From: JAKIWV01 sp963773945
GTDB lineage: Archaea > Thermoplasmatota > Thermoplasmata > Lutacidiplasmatales > UBA184
Assembly: GCA_963773945.1 (NCBI GenBank)
Contig: CAVZDD010000003.1
Coordinates: forward strand, 496,001-560,000
Reading direction: 5' to 3'
Length of the DNA stretch: 64,000 nt
The notes beneath the pieces were generated by a model. It was not told the origin of the DNA. It did not search any database and saw nothing but the letters and a program-made list of their open reading frames with translations. Of the stretch, positions 25,856 to 33,840 are shown one piece after another; positions within the stretch are counted from its first letter, which is position 1, and each line of letters opens with the position of its first letter. The position numbers and the translations under genes were made by a program.

Positions 25856-26617
25856 ATGATGTCAGGCCGTCCTGCCGGCGTGGCGCCGGTAACGCAGATT
25901 CGGACGGAGGTCCTCAAGGAACTTCAACAGATCCTGGAAAACCGGGACCAGCGCGACCGACTCGACCGGGGCCCGCTCGCCGAGACGAAGGGACGGGAGC
26001 ACTGGGTGCTCCACCTGATGCTCCGGGCCATCGAGCAGGAACAGGCCCACGTCAACACCCTCGTCGGCACCGCCTACTCGAACCTCCTCGCCCGATTCCA
26101 GGCGCTCGAAGACCGACTCGGCCGTGTCGAGGAGCTCGAAACGACGGTCGAGAGCGACTTCCGGGGCCGCTTCGACTCGCTCGAGGGGAATCTGGTCCAG
26201 CAGTTGCAGCGGGGAATCGACAGCTCCGTCCAGCAAATGACGGCGGGCATCACCACCGCGATGACGGACAGCCTGGACCGGAAATGGAAGCCGGTCAGTG
26301 AATCGGTCGAGAACTTTGCCTCCGGCTCGAAGCAGATCCTCAAGGACGTGGCGGATACCTATCGGGTGGCGACGCAGACCCGCCTGCTGCTCAACGAGAA
26401 CGCCCGCCGCATCACCGACCTCGGACGGGACCTCCTGGCCCTCGAAGATAGCCTCAAGCTCGTCGTGGCGAAGACGCTCGAAGAAGCGCTCCTGCCCTTC
26501 GAGCAACGGCTCGGGGCCCTCGAAGCCCACCTCGGGATCCCCGCCGCACCGGCGACCGCCCGACCGGGCACGAACGGGACCGTCGAGCCGAACGGCGCGA
26601 CCGACCCCCCGGCCTAG
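25856..26617 (+). CDS. coiled-coil protein of unknown function
   Basis: The 253-residue protein is predicted largely helical, with heptad-rich stretches: IRTEVLKELQQILENRDQR, LLARFQALEDRLGRVEELE, GRFDSLEGNLVQQLQRGI and ITDLGRDLLALEDSLKLVV. No enzymatic motif, signal or membrane segment is visible. The last 25 residues are Pro/Thr/Gly-rich. I recognise no family; a structural or scaffold role is possible. The phosphopantothenate synthetase gene starts 21 nt downstream. Confidence 0.6.
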   Translation: MMSGRPAGVAPVTQIRTEVLKELQQILENRDQRDRLDRGPLAETKGREHWVLHLMLRAIEQEQAHVNTLVGTAYSNLLARFQALEDRLGRVEELETTVESDFRGRFDSLEGNLVQQLQRGIDSSVQQMTAGITTAMTDSLDRKWKPVSESVENFASGSKQILKDVADTYRVATQTRLLLNENARRITDLGRDLLALEDSLKLVVAKTLEEALLPFEQRLGALEAHLGIPAAPATARPGTNGTVEPNGATDPPA

Positions 26618-26638
26618 GCCTTCCGGACCGGCCACCGG

Positions 26639-27478
26639 ATGACGCGGATCTCTCCTTCGCATCCTCGGTATCGCAGTCTTCTCACGCGCGCCCGTCTCGC
26701 GGAGGAACTTCGGTCCGGCCTGGTCGTTCCCGAGGGATTGATCGCGCACGGTCGTGCCGAGGCTTTCGATTATTTTCTCGGGGAACGAACGATCCCATCC
26801 GCCCGCCTCGCGATCCGGCGCGCCGCGGAGTGGCTCGCGGCGGCTCACGTGCCGGCCCTCAGCGTGAACGGAAACGTGGCGGCTCTCGCCGCCCGCGAAG
26901 TGGCGCGGCTGGCCAAGTCCCTTCCCGAACTCCAGGTGGAGGTGAACCTTTTCCATCGGACCCCGGGGCGCGTGGAAGTGATCGCGCGTCGCCTCCGCGC
27001 CGCCGGGGTCCCCGAGGTGCGGGGGCTGCGTCCGACGGGCCGGATTCCCGGGCTTCCGTCGGACCGGGCCCGGGTCGACTCGCTCGGGATCGGACGCGCC
27101 GACGTCGTAATCGTTCCGCTGGAGGATGGGGACCGGACGGAGGCGTTGAAGCGACTCGGAAAGCGGGTCATCTCGGTCGACCTCAACCCTCTCTCCCGAA
27201 CGAGCGAGGCCTCCGACCTGCCGATCGTCGACGAGCTCGTACGGGCGCTCACGCGTCTCGCGCAAGAGATGCCGGCCGCCCGCCGCCGGGTGCGATCGGG
27301 AGTCTTTTCCTTCTTCGATGCCGACGCGGCCCGGGCCGACGCCCTCGCGACGATCAGCCGCCGCCTCGCAGCGGCGGCCGCCCGGCCACGACCTCGGGCT
27401 GGACCTGCACCGCCAGGGAGGCGATCCGCTCCGCCACGGCGGTCAGGAACCGGTCGTCCGACGCGTCGTACGCCTTAA
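26639..27478 (+). CDS. pps: 4-phosphopantoate--beta-alanine ligase (phosphopantothenate synthetase)
   Basis: The archaeal ligase (DUF137/COG1701 family) of CoA biosynthesis. YRSLLTRARLAEELRSG, GLIAHGRAEAFDYFLGE, LSVNGNVAALAAREV, VEVNLFHRTPGRVEVI and NPLSRTSEASDLPIVDELVRA are characteristic. The recognisable domain ends at about residue 245. The last 35 residues are Arg/Pro-rich and overlap the convergent GAF gene by 125 nt, so the true C-terminus may be shorter or changed by an indel. Confidence 0.9.
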   Translation: MTRISPSHPRYRSLLTRARLAEELRSGLVVPEGLIAHGRAEAFDYFLGERTIPSARLAIRRAAEWLAAAHVPALSVNGNVAALAAREVARLAKSLPELQVEVNLFHRTPGRVEVIARRLRAAGVPEVRGLRPTGRIPGLPSDRARVDSLGIGRADVVIVPLEDGDRTEALKRLGKRVISVDLNPLSRTSEASDLPIVDELVRALTRLAQEMPAARRRVRSGVFSFFDADAARADALATISRRLAAAAARPRPRAGPAPPGRRSAPPRRSGTGRPTRRTP

Positions 27479-27878
27479 CCTCGTTCCCGTCAATATCGAT
27501 CTCGCCCACGACCGTCCCTCCGGCCCGGATCGGCACAACGATCTCCGACCGCGTCTCCAGGAAACACGCCAGGTACTCGGGGGCCGAGCGCACGTCGTCC
27601 ACGAGGATCGACCGGTTCTCTCGGGCCGCCTTCCCGCAGATCCCTTGGCCGAGCGGAATGGTCCCGTGCTCAGTCTCTTGGGGGCCGGACCACGCGGCCA
27701 ATCGCAGCAGGTCGGCGTCACACAGATAAATCCCGACCCATCGATAGTGCCGGAACTCGTGCCGGAGATACCGGCAGACCTCGCCGAGCGCTTCGATCCC
27801 GCTCAGGTGGGCCATAATGGAATCGACTTGCAGGAGGGCCGGTGGGGACTGCACGGGACGGATGGGCACGACGATCAC
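27354..27878 (-). CDS. GAF-domain protein, free methionine-R-sulfoxide reductase-like
   Basis: Up to 174 residues. The GAF domain shows YRWVGIYLCDADLLRLAAW, IPLGQGICGKAARENRSILV, APEYLACFLETRSEIVVPI and VGEIDIDGNEVKAY. These segments resemble free Met-R-sulfoxide reductase (YebR/fRMsr), including the CG and AC cysteines. The first conserved cysteine of that enzyme is replaced (TEHGTIP), so activity is uncertain and a sensor role is possible. Several GTG codons could start it; an internal ATG lies at 27815. It begins 23 nt after the tRNA-Ser gene on the same strand. Confidence 0.8.
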   Translation of the reverse strand: MIVVPIRPVQSPPALLQVDSIMAHLSGIEALGEVCRYLRHEFRHYRWVGIYLCDADLLRLAAWSGPQETEHGTIPLGQGICGKAARENRSILVDDVRSAPEYLACFLETRSEIVVPIRAGGTVVGEIDIDGNEVKAYDASDDRFLTAVAERIASLAVQVQPEVVAGRPPLRGGG

Positions 27879-27900
27879 TCCCGTCGGGGGCGATGGGGAG

Positions 27901-28018
27901 CGCCGAGGGGGAGAATTTCCGCCGAGTCGGGTCGGCCGACTTCGGCGTTTGAACTCCCGAGGCGTATTCCGCCACGAGCTTTCCAGACTCGCGCCGTACC
28001 GGACTGAGCCACCTCGGC
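27901..28018 (-). tRNA. tRNA-Ser(GGA) with an intron in the T-loop
   Basis: On the minus strand the gene folds as a class II tRNA. The acceptor arms GCCGAGG (27...28018 side) and CCTCGGC pair perfectly, with G as discriminator base. The anticodon arm is CGAGT-CTGGAAA-GCTCG (anticodon GGA) and the long variable arm is GGCG/CGCC. The T-stem is GGGAG/CTCCC. The T-loop is broken after TTCAAA by a 33-nt insert; removal leaves TTCAAAT, a normal 7-nt loop, and an 85-nt tRNA. CCA is not encoded. A TATA-like CATAAGAG lies about 30 nt upstream (28047-28054). Confidence 0.9.
27915..27947 (-). other. 33-nt T-loop intron of tRNA-Ser
   Basis: The flanks form a bulge-helix-bulge: outer helix GGGAG/CTCCC, central helix TTCA/GGAA (three pairs plus an A-G mismatch), bulges AAC and ATT, inner helix GCCGA/TCGGC continuing into an intron hairpin. 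Predicted cuts are AA|C and AT|T. The insertion falls near tRNA position 59/60. Confidence 0.85.
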
Positions 28019-28083
28019 ACGCCCGTCAAATTGGACCGAGGTCGCCCTCTTATGGGTTTGCCCGCACGCCGAGCGGTCCGCGG

Positions 28084-28320
28084 TTACGGGTTGGGGAACC
28101 AACCGCAACGCGCACACCCCGCCGCCCGGGACGTCGCATCGATCTGGGTCCCGCATTCGGGGCAGGGCATCGCTTCGGGGCCCAGTAACGACACGCAATC
28201 GTAGCACGCGCCCCCTCGCCGGTCCGCGGGGAGCACGACGATTCCCTTCCCACAGAAGAGGCAGTGCTGGTATCGGTCCTCGGCGCTCGAGAAGATGCGC
28301 CGATCGGACTGGGCCAGCAT
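28084..28320 (-). CDS. small double zinc-ribbon protein
   Basis: The protein has about 78 residues with four cysteine pairs: QHCLFCGKGI, ACYDCVSLL, MPCPECGTQI and AGCARCGWF, forming two zinc ribbons. The start is uncertain. The ATG at 28320 lies about 28 nt below a TATA-like CTTATGTAC (minus, 28345-28353), which suits a leaderless mRNA; the frame is open to a TTG at 28374. Function unknown; such ribbons often bind nucleic acids or other proteins. Confidence 0.7.
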   Translation of the reverse strand: MLAQSDRRIFSSAEDRYQHCLFCGKGIVVLPADRRGGACYDCVSLLGPEAMPCPECGTQIDATSRAAGCARCGWFPNP

Positions 28321-28413
28321 TCGGGCGGCTCGACGAGTGGTCCGGTACATAAGCCCTACCGAGATTCCGGCCAACTCGCTGGCCCCGGCGCGCCCCGTGC
28401 CTCGGTCCCGGCC

Positions 28414-29214
28414 CTACGGCTCGCGCCAGCGCGCCTTCGTGGCCGCGAGGAAGAACAACACCGCCGTGAGCCCGATGAGTACACCCCAGTCGAGGGCCGC
28501 TGCCCCGAACGAGGGGGCCTCATAGCAAGTCGGCCCGACCGTCGACCCCATGGTGCAGAGCGCGCGATGCACCAGGTCGGCTGCGTAGGTCGTGGGGGAA
28601 AGGTAAGCGGCCCACCGGAGGTCCGGGGGAATGAAGGTGATCGGATAGTAGACCGGTGGCAACGTCGTCAGAATGAGGGAGAGCAGGGGCGAGAAGACGA
28701 ACGTTTCCCGGATGTCGGCGAAGTACGTGGCGACCGTAAAGCCCAACGCCGATGCGAAGGCCCAGACGAGCAGCAGCGTCCCGAAGAGGACCACCGAGCC
28801 CTCGAGGGTGTACCGCATCCCGGTCGCGGGAGTCCCCGGCAGGTGGATGAGCGACAGGACGACGAAGATGACGACACCGGGAATCGCGTAGACGAATTCC
28901 GAGAAGGCCATCCCCGCGACATAGACCGGGGCTTCAACCGGGGACGAAACGACGATGTCCTGAAACTTGAGGTCCTGCTTGAAATGCACCAGGTCGGCCT
29001 GGATCGAAGTGCCGGTGGTGAGGATCGTGAGGATCAGTCCCCCGGTGATCCCGAAGGCGAGCAGGGTTCCGTGGGAGGCGACTTCCACGAAGAACAGAAA
29101 CGCCAGCGGGGAGGCAATCGTGCTCACGAGGTAGAGCGGTTGGGCCCGCATCGGGAGGATTCCATTAAGATAGACGATCGCGAAGAACGACCGCAGCCGG
29201 TTCCGTTCGCTCAT
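28414..29214 (-). CDS. ABC-2 type transporter permease
   Basis: A 266-residue membrane protein with six hydrophobic segments, containing FQDIVVSSPVEAPVYVAGMAFSE-type sequence and FVFSPLLSLILTTLPPVYYP, the pattern of ABC-2 (DrrB-like) permeases. Its ATG overlaps the stop of the ATPase gene. Together they form a drug, lipid or polysaccharide exporter; the substrate is unknown. Confidence 0.88.
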   Translation of the reverse strand: MSERNRLRSFFAIVYLNGILPMRAQPLYLVSTIASPLAFLFFVEVASHGTLLAFGITGGLILTILTTGTSIQADLVHFKQDLKFQDIVVSSPVEAPVYVAGMAFSEFVYAIPGVVIFVVLSLIHLPGTPATGMRYTLEGSVVLFGTLLLVWAFASALGFTVATYFADIRETFVFSPLLSLILTTLPPVYYPITFIPPDLRWAAYLSPTTYAADLVHRALCTMGSTVGPTCYEAPSFGAAALDWGVLIGLTAVLFFLAATKARWREP

Positions 29215-30152
29215 TCCGCGTCCACCTTGGCCTCGGTATCCTCGTCGAGGGGCCGACCGACCAGTTGGAGGAAGATGTCCTCGAGCGTCACGGGGGCCAG
29301 CGCCACCCGGCTCCCCCGCGCCAGGGCCGCCTGGACCACTTCTCGCGCCTCTTTCTCCCGGGTGAACAGGAGGTGCCCGTTGACCACAGGCGAGACGGAT
29401 CCATACGGGGCCAGCTCCTCGGCGCTCCAGGAGCCATCGAGGGTTACCCGGTAGGGGAGCTGAACGCGGGAGCGGATCGACTCGGGAGTGCCTTCGACCC
29501 GAAGACGGCCTCCTTCGAGGAGGGCGAGGTGCGCCGAGAGCGCCTCGGCCTCGTCGAGGTAGTGGGTCGTCAGCAGGACGGTCCGATGCTCGCGCGTGGC
29601 GCGTCCGATCGCCGCCCAAACCTCCCGTCGGGCGAGCGGGTCCAGCCCCGTCGTCGGTTCATCGAGGAAGAGGAGCTCGGCGTCCGAGGCGAGCACCATC
29701 GCGACCATCACACGGCGTCGCTGGCCGCCGGAGAGCCGGCTGACCAATCGACGTTGCACATCGGCGAGACCGAGCTCCGCGATGACGTCGTTTCGCCGAC
29801 GGTGCGCCTCCGTGCCCTCCATGCCGCGCATCTGGAGGTAGCCATCGATCAGCTGCTCGGTGGTAGCGAAATACAGCGGTCGCGACTCCTGGGGAACCAT
29901 GGCGATCCGCTGCCGGATCCAGCGCTCTTCGGTCCGGATGTCCTTGCCCAGCACGAGGGCGGTGCCGGTCGTCGGCATCAGGAGTGTGCCACAGATCCGG
30001 AGGAAGGTCGTCTTCCCGGCGCCGTTCCGACCGATGAGACCGTAAGTCTCGCCGGCCGGAATGTCGAAGGAGACGTCGGCGAGGGCCTGGATCGACCCGC
30101 CGCTGATCTGGTAGGTCTTCGAAAGGTGCTGCGCGGAGATGGCCACCGTCAT
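29211..30152 (-). CDS. ABC transporter ATP-binding protein (DrrA-like)
   Basis: A 313-residue ATPase. GLIGRNGAGKTTFLRICGTL is Walker A, RLVSRLSGGQRRRVMVAM the ABC signature, ELLFLDEPTTGLDPLARR Walker B and LLTTHYLDEAEALSAHLALL the H-loop. An accessory C-terminal region (about 80 residues) follows, typical of DrrA/CcmA-type exporters. It is coupled to the permease downstream. Confidence 0.93.
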   Translation of the reverse strand: MTVAISAQHLSKTYQISGGSIQALADVSFDIPAGETYGLIGRNGAGKTTFLRICGTLLMPTTGTALVLGKDIRTEERWIRQRIAMVPQESRPLYFATTEQLIDGYLQMRGMEGTEAHRRRNDVIAELGLADVQRRLVSRLSGGQRRRVMVAMVLASDAELLFLDEPTTGLDPLARREVWAAIGRATREHRTVLLTTHYLDEAEALSAHLALLEGGRLRVEGTPESIRSRVQLPYRVTLDGSWSAEELAPYGSVSPVVNGHLLFTREKEAREVVQAALARGSRVALAPVTLEDIFLQLVGRPLDEDTEAKVDAE

Positions 30153-30222
30153 CGTTCGACCTCGCGCTCCGGGCTACGGCGATTTACGCCGTCTCGTGGA
30201 CGGTCGACGATGGCCGAGTCAC

Positions 30223-31290
30223 CTAACTCAGCACCTCGGTGAGCCGGTCGTCGGCCCGGGCCCGCTTGAGCTCGAGGGCGATGCGGCGACCGGTGGAGAG
30301 CTGGGGCGCGACGAAGTCGGAGTAGCTCGAACCCGACGGGAACAGATTCGTTCCCGCCACGATCCGGGTCGAGATCTCGAAGACCTTGAACTCCAGATCT
30401 TCGGTCACGATGCCCTCCACGCAGAACGGACCGACCATTCCGCCGAACAGGTCGACCGAGGTGTCCACGATCCGGGCCGCGATCTCGAAGACCTGCGGCA
30501 GGAGGGACTCGCGCAGTATGACGGGCACATTGCCCGTCACGACGAACGTCGGTCGGATCCCGGCCTGACGGAGGCCCTCCTGGGCCCCGAGCTTGTAGAG
30601 CTCGTCGATGTTGGCCTCGTCGCGGCGGTCCATCCCGAGCAGTTCGATCGACCCGTGACGGACTCGGTACCCGTCTTCGGAGAGCGGGGAGTAAAAAAAG
30701 TGTACATAGTACCGCGTGCCGACGACGTACTCCTGGATGACGTACGGACCGGACGGCTGAAAATCCGCGATCTCCTTCGGGCTCTTGGCGAGGAAAAATC
30801 CCTTCCCGCCCTTCGCGCCGTGATACTTGATGATCACCGGGCCGTCGACGGAGGAAAGGTCCGCGTACTTCTTCGGCATCGGCACCCTCGCCTGCTCGAG
30901 CCATTCCCGCTCCTTGTCCCGGTCCGATTCCCACGCGAGCACCTTGCGATTTCCAAAGACCGGGAGGTCGAGGGCATCGAACGCCGTCGGCCCCAGGTAC
31001 TCCACGAACGACCCGGTGGGAACGATGACAGCGCCTTCCCGTTGCAACGTGCCGGCATGCCGACCGAGGTCGGTGACCTTCGCCAGCGACAGAAACCGAT
31101 CGGGTCGGGCCAACGGGAAGGCCTCGTAGAAGCGGGGGGGCTTTCCCACGGCGATCCCCAACGTGCCGAGGCCCTCGTGACGAGCTCCGTGAAAGATCTG
31201 GAGGGAGGAGTGAGAACACAGGGTGGCGATGATCGGGGTTCGCTCCCGAACCGCCACCACACGCGAGGCGGGGCCGAGCGCGATTCCCAT
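30223..31290 (-). CDS. purP: formate-dependent FAICAR synthetase PurP
   Basis: The archaeal ATP-grasp enzyme converts AICAR and formate to FAICAR in purine synthesis. IIATLCSHSSLQIFHGARHEG, GPVIIKYHGAKGGKGFFLA, YVIQEYVVGTRYYVHFFYSP, FGGMVGPFCVEGIV and FEISTRIVAGTNLFPSGSSYS are characteristic PurP blocks. The length (355 residues) is normal. It stands alone on the minus strand with an ATG start. Confidence 0.95.
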   Translation of the reverse strand: MGIALGPASRVVAVRERTPIIATLCSHSSLQIFHGARHEGLGTLGIAVGKPPRFYEAFPLARPDRFLSLAKVTDLGRHAGTLQREGAVIVPTGSFVEYLGPTAFDALDLPVFGNRKVLAWESDRDKEREWLEQARVPMPKKYADLSSVDGPVIIKYHGAKGGKGFFLAKSPKEIADFQPSGPYVIQEYVVGTRYYVHFFYSPLSEDGYRVRHGSIELLGMDRRDEANIDELYKLGAQEGLRQAGIRPTFVVTGNVPVILRESLLPQVFEIAARIVDTSVDLFGGMVGPFCVEGIVTEDLEFKVFEISTRIVAGTNLFPSGSSYSDFVAPQLSTGRRIALELKRARADDRLTEVLS

Positions 31291-31343
31291 AGGGGGAAGT
31301 ACCTAGATTCGAAGATAGCCTTTTCGCGACGCGAAGCGTCCGT

Positions 31344-32552
31344 TCAGTCGTTTCCGTCCTGCGGGTCGAGTTCCCAGTACCATCGGACCTGCCGGCCGCC
31401 CCGCTGGGCGATCTCCCGACGGACCGCCGGGTCGAGGGTGGTGTCTCGGACCAGTCGTTGGATCTCCTGGGAGTCGAGTCGGCTCGCGCGCGGCATGAGC
31501 CCGTGGCGCTCGAGCACGGGCCGTACGCCGTCGGGTGCGTAACTCCACTCCTCCTCCCGCCGGCGGATCGCCACGGCCGCTCGTCCGGGGAGCCGATGGA
31601 CCCCGAGCCGCTCCGCTTCCGAGTGGAGTTCATCGGCCACCCGGTGGAGGTCCGCGTCGACCTTCTCGCCGTCCTTGCGAAGCTGCACGAATCGGTCGAC
31701 GAGCTCCTCGAGGCGCAGTCGCTCCTCCGGCGGAACCTCTCGGAATTCGGGGCAGAGCGCCCGGAAATCGCAGCGCTCGCACTGGCGGCCCGGCGTGGGG
31801 TCGAACCGTTGGTTCCGGATGCCGTCGGCCACGTCGCCGACCTTCTGCGAGAGTTGCGCGATCGCTGGAGCGCCGCGCGCGGGGGTGCGATGGGGGGTCA
31901 GTGAACGGAGATGGTAGAGCGTCAAGCGTTCCACCGGGAGCGCGTAATTGCTCTCGACCAGCACCTGGTACATCGCGAGCTGGTCCGAGTCGCGGGCCTC
32001 CTGGATCGACAGGTCCCGGCTGGTCTTGTAGTCCAGGACCTCGAGCCCGCCGGACGGCATCAGGTCGATGCGGTCGATGTACCCGTGGACGGGGATCCCA
32101 TCGAGGGAGGACTGAAGATACTCCTCGATCGCGACCGGTCGCGGATGCTCCTCGAGGAACTGGTCGTAGTCCCGGAGGAGCATGTTTTCCCCCAGGGTCT
32201 TGTACCGGGTCTCTTCCTCGGACGAAGCGTAGCCGTCCTTCACCCACAGCCGGTCGTAGGCCGCGAGGACCTGGTCTTTCGAGAGCGGCTCCGGACGGCC
32301 CTCAACGAGCGGGCCCCCGCCGTGCCACTCGTCCAATCGTCGTTGGGTCTTTCCAGCGCTCTTCCGCGGGACCGATTCTGGCACGAGGAACGGACGGACT
32401 AGCTCTTCGAGGACGGAGTGGATCGTGCGACCGAACGAGAAGTAGGACCGGGGCGCCTCCGGGAGCTTGTCGACATAGAGGAACTTCCACCGGAGCGGGC
32501 ACTCGAGGTAGGTCCGGAGCGACGAGTAGCTCAGCGGACGAACTTCCGTCAC
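31344..32552 (-). CDS. PD-(D/E)XK nuclease, RecB/AddB/Cas4-like with Fe-S cysteines
   Basis: A 402-residue protein. LSYSSLRTYLECPLRWKFLY gives the first cluster cysteine, VHGYIDRIDLMPSGGLEVLDYKTSR is the catalytic D...DxK core, and QCERCDFRALCPEF supplies three more cysteines. The arrangement matches the RecB-like nucleases with an iron-sulfur clasp seen in AddB and Cas4. The last 120 residues are a helical extension. No helicase, CRISPR array or cas gene is near, so a DNA-repair role is most likely. GTG start, with GTTAAGG TATA-like sequence about 25 nt upstream. Confidence 0.85.
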   Translation of the reverse strand: MTEVRPLSYSSLRTYLECPLRWKFLYVDKLPEAPRSYFSFGRTIHSVLEELVRPFLVPESVPRKSAGKTQRRLDEWHGGGPLVEGRPEPLSKDQVLAAYDRLWVKDGYASSEEETRYKTLGENMLLRDYDQFLEEHPRPVAIEEYLQSSLDGIPVHGYIDRIDLMPSGGLEVLDYKTSRDLSIQEARDSDQLAMYQVLVESNYALPVERLTLYHLRSLTPHRTPARGAPAIAQLSQKVGDVADGIRNQRFDPTPGRQCERCDFRALCPEFREVPPEERLRLEELVDRFVQLRKDGEKVDADLHRVADELHSEAERLGVHRLPGRAAVAIRRREEEWSYAPDGVRPVLERHGLMPRASRLDSQEIQRLVRDTTLDPAVRREIAQRGGRQVRWYWELDPQDGND

Positions 32553-32621
32553 GGCCCGCCCCAGCGTCCGGGGCCCTTAACGGATTGCGCTCGAAGGCTC
32601 CGGCGGGACCCGGGGTGTCCC

Positions 32622-33722
32622 TCAGTGGCCCGCGGCGAGGGGCGCCTCGGCCAGGGATTCCTCCCCCAGTTTTGGCGCGGGGAGGGTGCCCCGCGCCTGA
32701 GGGTTGGAGAGGTTCTTCGGCAGTCCGAGCAGGTCGAGGAGCTCCTTGTAGTGGTTGCGGATCGTCACGGGAGTGACGTTCGCGACCGCGGCGATCCGGT
32801 CCTGGCTGCGGGGCTCGCCCATCAGGTTGGAGGCGATGTAGATGATCGTCGCCAAGATCCCGTTGGGCAGGACGCCGCTGGTCGAGTAGACCTTCTCGAC
32901 CTGCTCCAGGAGTCCGAGCACCTTCTGCCGAACCTCCTTCGACAGGTTGAGGTCCTGCGTGAACCGGACGAGGTAGTCGCGCGGTTCCACGGGCTTGAGC
33001 CCGAGCTTGAGCTCACGAGCGAGCAGCGTGTAGGCCCGGCCAACCTCGATCTTGGTGGCCTTGGAGTGCTGGATGATCTCCTTCATGGTACGCGGAACGC
33101 GGCACTGACGGCAGGCCGCGTAGACGGACGCCGCGACGAGCGCGACGATCTTCTTGCCGCGGGTGGCCTTGTGCTCGAGCGCCCGACGATAGATGTAGGT
33201 CGCGGACTCCTTCACCTCGCGCGACAGGCCGAGGACGCCGGCGAGCCGGTTGAGCTCCCCAAGCGCGACGACGAGGTTCCGCTGATGCGTTCGGGCCGCC
33301 CGGAGCCGGTGGTTGAGCTTCCGGAGGTGGTAGAACTTGAGCGAGGTGTTGCGCGAGAGGGAGTTTCCCTGGAAGTCGCGAGTCGGAACGCCGATCTCAC
33401 TGAACAGGCCCTTGTCGGGCATGAGCGGCGAGATGACCGGTCCCCAACCGCGAGCCTCGCGGCCCGTGTCTTCCTTACTGCCGCGCTGGCCGCGGTCGGA
33501 TACGAGCGCGCTCGCGTCGACGACGAGTCCGCAGTCGGCGCAGACGATCTCGCCCCGGATGTCATCCCGGGTCAAGTGGGTGGAACCGCAGTTCGGGCAG
33601 ACGTCTTCCGAAACGGTCGCCGGAGTTGCGGGCGTCGGGGCCGTCACGGAAGCATGAAGAGTGGTCGAGGTTGGGCTCTTGCCACGTGCTGTACGTGTAG
33701 AAAATGAGGTGTGCGTCTGCAT
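32622..33722 (-). CDS. tfb: transcription initiation factor TFB
   Basis: A 366-residue archaeal TFIIB. The N-terminal zinc ribbon is VCPNCGSTHLTRDDIRGEIVCADCG-type (two CxxC pairs), followed by the B-finger region and two cyclin repeats (ALGELNRLAGVLGLSREVKE and VEKVYSTSGVLPNGILATII). It recruits RNA polymerase to TBP-bound promoters. The start ATG has GGAG 8 nt upstream. A TATA box (CTATAAGTA, minus, about 33753-33762) lies about 32-40 nt upstream. Confidence 0.96.
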   Translation of the reverse strand: MQTHTSFSTRTARGKSPTSTTLHASVTAPTPATPATVSEDVCPNCGSTHLTRDDIRGEIVCADCGLVVDASALVSDRGQRGSKEDTGREARGWGPVISPLMPDKGLFSEIGVPTRDFQGNSLSRNTSLKFYHLRKLNHRLRAARTHQRNLVVALGELNRLAGVLGLSREVKESATYIYRRALEHKATRGKKIVALVAASVYAACRQCRVPRTMKEIIQHSKATKIEVGRAYTLLARELKLGLKPVEPRDYLVRFTQDLNLSKEVRQKVLGLLEQVEKVYSTSGVLPNGILATIIYIASNLMGEPRSQDRIAAVANVTPVTIRNHYKELLDLLGLPKNLSNPQARGTLPAPKLGEESLAEAPLAAGH

Positions 33723-33840
33723 GTGTTCTCCGAATGAGAAAGGGGGTAGGGAGTACTTATAGGTTAGCGGCCTTTTTTGTCATGCCTGTTTGAACAGATG
33801 CTACACTTTGAGCTGTGCTACCATGTGACAATCCGGGCCT
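33723..33840 (-). promoter_or_regulatory. tfb promoter region with palindrome
   Basis: Upstream of the TATA box are an AT-rich patch and an interrupted palindrome CTGTT-TG-AACAG (33786-33797), and a repeated TGCTAC spaced by 17 nt. These could be operator sites for tfb control; there is no direct evidence. Confidence 0.35.

Noticed and set aside
31344..32552. Cas4-like nuclease as evidence of a CRISPR locus
   Set aside because: No repeats, spacers or other cas genes are visible anywhere in the window; the fold is shared with repair nucleases.
32418..33707. Long plus-strand frame opposite tfb
   Set aside because: Antisense to a strongly conserved TFB; composition is that of a mirror frame.
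33773..33778. T6 run as a plus-strand terminator
   Set aside because: No plus-strand gene ends near it; it lies in the tfb upstream region on the opposite strand.
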